Assembly: GCA_014825775.1 (NCBI GenBank)
Contig: MVAQ01000093.1
Span: forward strand, 1-64,000
Length of the DNA stretch: 64,000 bases
Reading direction: 5' to 3'
DNA from: Krasilnikovozyma curviuscula
Lineage: Eukaryota; Basidiomycota; Tremellomycetes; Cystofilobasidiales; Mrakiaceae
Shown: in pieces, positions 59,132 through 64,000 of the stretch
How positions within the stretch are numbered: the stretch's first letter is position 1
How the letters are laid out: the number at the start of each line of letters is the position of its first letter
Made by a program: the position numbers and the translations under genes
The notes under the pieces: generated by a model
What the model was told of the DNA's origin: nothing
Databases searched by the model: none
Seen by the model: only the letters and a program-made list of their open reading frames with translations

Positions 59132-61535
59132 CTACAGATCCTCGTGTCTAAAAAATACCCAGATCAAGCCAGCGCAAACAAAACTGGCACATCCTACACC
59201 AATAAAGGGGCGGATAAGGTAAGGGTCGACGAAAGTTGGGGATATGATGAGGATGATGGCAGACGAGAGCGCGGTCATGAAGAGGAGGATACTGAAAACC
59301 ACAGACTTCATTCGTGGTGGTGCAACCTGGACAGCCATTTGATACGCTTCGATGTTGATAAAGATTTCAGCCAAAGATGGAAGGAAGTAGAGGGGAACAA
59401 CCACCCACAAACTCTGCGAAAAGTAATAGCGGATAATAGTGAATTAGTGGATTTTTAGATTGAGATTACACAGAAAGATAAACGCACCATAGGTGACACC
59501 CCTTTTTTGCAGGTAGTCGCGTCGTAACCACATGGATTCGTTTCATACACGCGCCATTGCAAGATTGCTCCAATCACTTGACCCAGAGTGCAAATCAAAA
59601 ACCCAAAGATGACTGAATGTCCCACGTCAGCAAATCATTCCTCACTCGAAACTGTCTGACTCACTTCGGTATACTCTGGGAAATGGGATTCCCAGACGCT
59701 TCAAAGCTGGATAAACCCCCAGTTGCATAATTGGAGTGAAGACGATCTAAGTCAAATCAAAAATCAAATTGTTAGAGTCCAAAATGACTTGAAAGAAATC
59801 AAGGGAAAAGATCCAGCAGCTTACGATAGTGAGAGGGTTGAGAGCGGTGAGGAGATCGTTAGGGACCCCGTTCGAAGTCATGGAACCAGCCATGCTTGTA
59901 AACAATGCCCAGATGCCGCCATCCGACAAGTTGAAGATGGGGAGGAACAAGCTAAAAAAAAATGTGATTTTAGTCAATGATGTGAGCAGGTAACGATGCA
60001 GTATCATACAAAATAAACTTACAAGATTTTACAAGCACTGAACGTCTTTCTCAAGTCATCCACAAATTCATCATCCCAAGACAACCAACTCTCCTTCTTT
60101 CCAGAAGCACTACCTTCTTGTCGTATCACGCTCTATTTAAGGCCAAAAGTAAATGAATCGAAGATGAGAATTGAAACAAAGTGGAAACTAAAATATAGGT
60201 GAACTTACTGGCTTGCCATGATTCCAGAACTGATCCCCTCCCTTCAGAGCACCTGATAATCCTCCTTGTCTGAAAAGCACACCGTACACCTTGAATCCAT
60301 CAAACACGGCTGAACCGGCGGGGGGACTGGTGACCACATTAGGAGAGATCAAAGCGAAAGCGGGGATCATCAGGAGGTAGGCAATTCCTGGAACCAAGTA
60401 TCCAAGCCAGAAACCAATACGTTTCTCAGCGTAAGTCGTCCCGATCTTCAAGAGAGCGCCGAAATAGATGGACCAATAGTATAAATTCATACTGAACTCC
60501 ATGGTTAGAGCCTTATCGAGAATAACCCTCTCTCCAGATTTAAGGGTCTTGATCCTGGTCGGTCGAGCTTGTTCCATGATTAGTGGAGCAACATTTGCCT
60601 TCACTAGACCAGTGGCTAGCGCCAGCAAGAAGAGAGAGATAATAAATGGTGCAATTGCATGGCCACCTTTGATAACGGAAGGAATCGCAGCTTTAGACCA
60701 GATCACAATGATTGAAGAGAACATATTTTCAGTAAGACGTCAGTCAAGCAATAGTAACACAGAATAACTCACCGATAACGAGTACAACGTGAGCGATAAC
60801 ACCGACAGCGATACCGAGAAGAATGGTTTTAAACTAGATCAATTCGGAAGAAGCAAGATGGATGTAAGATATTGTATCTGGAGCTTCATGTTTACGCAAC
60901 TCACTCTTCCAAGTTTGACATCCGCCAAGATACCCCCTATAAACTGTCGAGCGTTATGACGGTCAGAAAGTTTCAGTGTAGAGACAGAAGAACTAAACAT
61001 ACCGGAGTAGTGAACGATATGAAATTGAAAGCTTGAGTGACTGCAGTTGCAGCAACAAGTCCCAGCCCGAGAGCTCCGGCGGAGGCAGTAGAACCCCAAG
61101 GAACAGCTCCGGCCCCATTTCCTCCAACCGGGAGAGGTCTCTGAACGAAGTTATAAAACAATCCAGTGACACCTGTGAGACGTATCAGACCATATGGAGA
61201 TAAGATCTTGGAAGGTGCAGTCAATTAAGACTCACCATAAAAGCTAGCTCGCTCGGCAAATTCGGCAAACGCGATCGCAACAGCAACCCAGGTAACACTG
61301 TCTCTAACATGCTTCAGTGAAGTCAGTTCTTCCTCTGTAGGCTCTTCCTCATCCGGAGTCACGTAGGCAACACCATCCAGCTGAAACTTCTCATCTAAGT
61401 TCGTTCGTTCGGGATAATCTTCTTTCTCAAGTTGAGAAGCTAACAAAGAGGAACAATTGCAGTTGTAAGCAGCTATCGGAGAAGATCTACGTCTTTTGCT
61501 TTAACAAGAAAAATAAAACAATGACACTTACACAT
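59132..61535 (-). CDS. POT/PTR2-family proton-coupled peptide transporter
   Basis: MFS-type importer of di- and tripeptides. The proton-coupling ExxER motif is in FAEFAERASFYG (helix 1). Further POT signatures are FIGGILADVKLGRFKTIL, GLVKANVAPLIMEQ (the K-N-V-x-P helix) with the charged RIKTLKSGERVI loop, MNLYYWSIYFGAL and LWVVVPLYFLPSLAEIFINI. About ten exons, close to 590 residues. The start codon is in a four-base coding exon: ATGT at 61535-61532, then a GTAAGT intron, then CTTCTCAACTTGAG; this gives MSSQLEKEDYPERTN. Without that join no ATG precedes the conserved N-terminus. The gene is divergent from the S66 peptidase gene with 286 bases between starts. Confidence 0.92.
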
Positions 61536-61821
61536 GTAGACAACCTTGATGGGGATTCTGATAAGCTCGCTCGAACAGAGAGGGAACGGTCTCATACCTT
61601 TAAATGCCTACTTCCGGAGATGGCCGTCGCAATCTGTGCGATATATTCGGAAAAATAATTCCAACGCAAGATAAGAACAGCGACATGCTCGGTGTATTTC
61701 CATTGGAGGCAAAACGATCATTAACGCTGGAAAACGATAAGAACCTCTTTCCTTACTAATACGTGCGTAACGGCTGCCATCTAGAAGAGGTGGCTGCCCT
61801 GCTCACAATTATTTGACCGTC
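61536..61821. promoter_or_regulatory. Shared divergent promoter of peptide transporter and S66 peptidase genes
   Basis: Only 286 bases separate the two ATGs (61535 minus, 61822 plus), so regulatory sites are almost certainly shared. No single binding motif could be named with confidence. Confidence 0.5.
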
Positions 61822-63011
61822 ATGAGTCTTACCTCTTCATTTGTTCGCCCTCCTTCCTTTCGTAAATCATCCGCCATTCACGTGTTCTCACCAGGGGGAA
61901 GTATCTCTGATGAGACCCTAGCACCAGGCAGAAAATACCTCGAAAATCGTGGCTACCAGGTCAATATCAGCACTTCAGTAACGGAACGCTTCAACTACTT
62001 TGCTGGATCTAAAACCTCGCGAGGACAAGAGTTGTATGAAGCCATTGTCGAAAAACCTTCAAGCGGCGTGCTTTGGGCTGCCAGGGGAGGGTACGGCTCG
62101 GTACAACTGATTGAAGAAGGGCTTACAGCTGCATCTATCCAAAAAGTTGTACATGAGCTAGCAACGCAGCCTAGGTGGCTCGTAGGGTACTCGGATGTTA
62201 CCGTATTAGCGTTACGGTTATGGGCAAAGGCTGGCACATTAGTGTTACACGGCCCGATGGTTACGAATCTCATGGATCACTCTCCCGGAGCTTTGGAAGA
62301 AATGTGGAATATATTGGAAACAGAATTTCCCCTCACCCAAGTGTTTGAAGGTGAAATCAAGTACGGTAAAAGCTCTGAAAATAGCATGTTAGCGGAAGGT
62401 ATCTTACTCGGTCAGTACACGTCTTTACGTCTTTTAGATTGTGACTTAATATGTATATATTTTCCATCAGGTGGGAATATACAGGTGCTAGCCTCAATGA
62501 TAGGTGTAAGGGACAAGTCAGGAGAGGAGATACTTCCCTCATTTGACGGATGCATCTTGTTGCTGGAGGAGGTTGGAGACTCAGCATGTAAGTATTTCTC
62601 GTTGGCTTAAAATCACATATCAATCCTTTCTTACAAGTTTTTCTTTCTCTGCAACTGAAGACCGCATTCATAGATCCCTCAGCGCTTTATTCAGAACTAA
62701 TAAGTTCACAAATGTGGCTGGGATTGTTATCGGTCAACTTACTTCTGCCAATGACTATGGCAAAGGAGAATACGGTGCCTTCGATGTCAGTATATCATTT
62801 TGTTCTTTCTGTTAATGTGATTACTTTTTATTGATAACGCTTTGGCGGTTGGGGGCAGGTACTTGATGAGATTCTCCAGCCTCTAGGTATTCCCATCATC
62901 ACTGGATTGCCTATTGGTCATGAGTGCGAAACAGCTCGTCCAATTGTTTTGGGAAGCCATGCTGAGATACATGGAAACGGTCATTTAGTGACCAAAATAC
63001 CCGGTGTTTAG
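61822..63011 (+). CDS. S66-family serine peptidase (LD-carboxypeptidase / MccF-like)
   Basis: Serine peptidase of family S66, known for bacterial cytosolic LD-carboxypeptidase A (murein tetrapeptide recycling) and MccF (cleaves microcin C-type peptidyl-adenylates). The N-terminal HVFSPGGSIS and AARGGYGSVQLIEE are family-typical. The nucleophile Ser is in LVGYSDVTVLAL; the Glu-bearing strand is FDGCILLLEEVG; the His is in TGLPIGHE near the C-terminus. Four exons (61822 to about 62410, then from about 62471, 62660 and 62860) give about 330 residues, the normal length. No signal peptide, so cytosolic. In fungi the family is patchy and its substrate is not established. Confidence 0.9.
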
Positions 63012-63635
63012 TTTGAATGATAAACCAACGAGCATTTTCACTGAGTGTAACGAGTTCTCAGGTTCGCTTCTGAGAAGTTTGTAGGAAGTTTTGAAGGTGC
63101 TTTGATCTTAGGTTTAATTGAGGTATATGCAAATGATGTGAAGATAAACCCACCACCAGCAATGTATACAAAGGGGCACTAGGAACTGGCTCTTCATCTA
63201 GAAAAGAAGAAACAAATCTAACCGTAAGAAGAATCTAAAAAAAAATCAATCTAGATTAGAGATTAACCTTTCTGCCTCACAGAGATAGTTCTCGTTTGGG
63301 TTCTAAGAAGTTTACATCGCCATCGCCCCACGCGACATAGGGCCTCCCGCGAGACTGATTCAACAAATTATGATATAACTTACTAGCCAGTGTCACGGGG
63401 GCTTCGAGGTCAGTACCAAGCTTTTATGGTGGCGGCATTCAAACGTCAAATTGTGAGGTTACAAATATGTCGTTTAGTGGGACCTCACGTATACTTGACA
63501 AATCTAAGGCATGGTTGCTTCTGGATTTTTAGTGATCAATAAAGTAGCCCAGCACTAGTTTTATTCATTCCATTGGAAGATATATTTATGATCTAGATTA
63601 GAACACTGTTGATCTCCATTCGACATAGTTACAAC
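63012..63635. other. Convergent intergenic region
   Basis: 3' flanks of the S66 peptidase (+) and the phosphatase-like gene (-). A/T-rich with short A runs near 63237. No gene or repeat recognised. Confidence 0.45.
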
Positions 63636-64000
63636 TTATTGCTTGATGAGGACAACGTGGTCACCAGAAGTACCATTTGTCGCTTGAATGAAGTCAAACC
63701 GAACCGTCGTTTCATTGTAGACAGTGAGCTTTGTAAATCCATACGTGTCTTGATTTAGGAAAGCAGTCAGTGGAAGCACAGGCTCCCCGGTGCTAAGGGT
63801 GGAGTGCGATTCGATGTTGCCACCTTGACCATTGATGATGTGAAGCATAGACCTATTATTAGATCTGTAATAGTTGGGTCAATAAAAAAATTGAGATTTT
63901 CTCCATGCTCCAGTGGTATCACCATACAGAGATAAAGGTGTCCGAACTTACAAGTATGTGTTGTCGTCAACGACTGCATCATGATCGATAGTTCCGTTGC
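63636..64000 (-). CDS. Purple acid phosphatase-like protein, C-terminal end (5' part outside window)
   Basis: Only the last two exons are inside the window. The visible part reads HDAVVDDNTYL, then after an intron MLHIINGQGGNIESHSTL, then a beta-rich end (YGFTKLTVYNETTVRFDFIQ) and the stop at 63636-63638. The I-x-NG-x-x-GNIE-H-S block matches the metal-site region of fungal purple acid phosphatases/metallophosphoesterases, and the following C-terminal strand pair with T-V-x-N is usual in that family. Two NxT/S sites (NET, NGT) fit a secreted glycoprotein. The signal peptide and metal-binding Asp/His motifs lie beyond base 64000. Confidence 0.7.

Overview
The window is a stretch of fungal nuclear genome. 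Genes are dense and broken by many short introns (about 45-110 bases, GTRNGT donors, CTRAY-like branch points, YAG acceptors). Gene content (GCN1, CDC20, CHZ1, TVP38, Kre2-type mannosyltransferase, PAS-kinase-type kinase, fungal POT and NCS1 permeases) and the W-x-GG-x-x-PYT-type wall modules point to a basidiomycete yeast. Tremellomycetes fit best, but that placement is inference. I see no rRNA, tRNA, CRISPR array, transposon or viral gene. Exon joins were made by eye, so internal splice sites may be off by a few bases; outer limits are firmer.

Layout, left to right. 1-9088 (-) is most of GCN1, cut at its 3' end by the window edge. A short divergent gap leads to a Bin3-type RNA methyltransferase (9698-10742, +). 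A flavin-containing monooxygenase (11341-13361, -) is followed by a 1.4 kb gap and a large secreted, Ser/Thr-rich, GPI-type wall protein (14737-19334, +). A GT18 (GnT-V-like) glycosyltransferase (-), an unrecognised Ser-rich protein (+), a FAM210/DUF1279 mitochondrial protein (-) and a seven-helix receptor-like protein with a His-rich tail (-) fill 19.6-27.4 kb.

27.4-30.7 kb is sparse and holds one small secreted Cys-containing protein (-) that only appears after splicing. Then follow a GT15 mannosyltransferase, CDC20, TVP38, a DUF2461 protein and an aldo-keto reductase (all +, 30.7-43.1 kb), an alpha/beta-hydrolase-fold protein lacking the nucleophilic Ser (-), an HHxxxDG acyltransferase-like protein (+), an unrecognised protein (+) and a PAS-kinase-type kinase with a long disordered N-terminus (+).

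The last 10 kb holds the H2A.Z chaperone CHZ1 (-), an NCS1 nucleobase permease (-), a POT peptide transporter (-) divergent from an S66 LD-carboxypeptidase/MccF-type peptidase (+), and the 3' end of a purple acid phosphatase-like gene (-).

Most genes are unlinked housekeeping functions. The clearest candidate functional pair is the peptide importer and peptidase around 61.7 kb. The most unusual items are the wall protein built from three modules that share three intron positions, the spliced small secreted protein at 28.6-29.5 kb, the Asn-for-Ser hydrolase and the fungal GnT-V-like enzyme.
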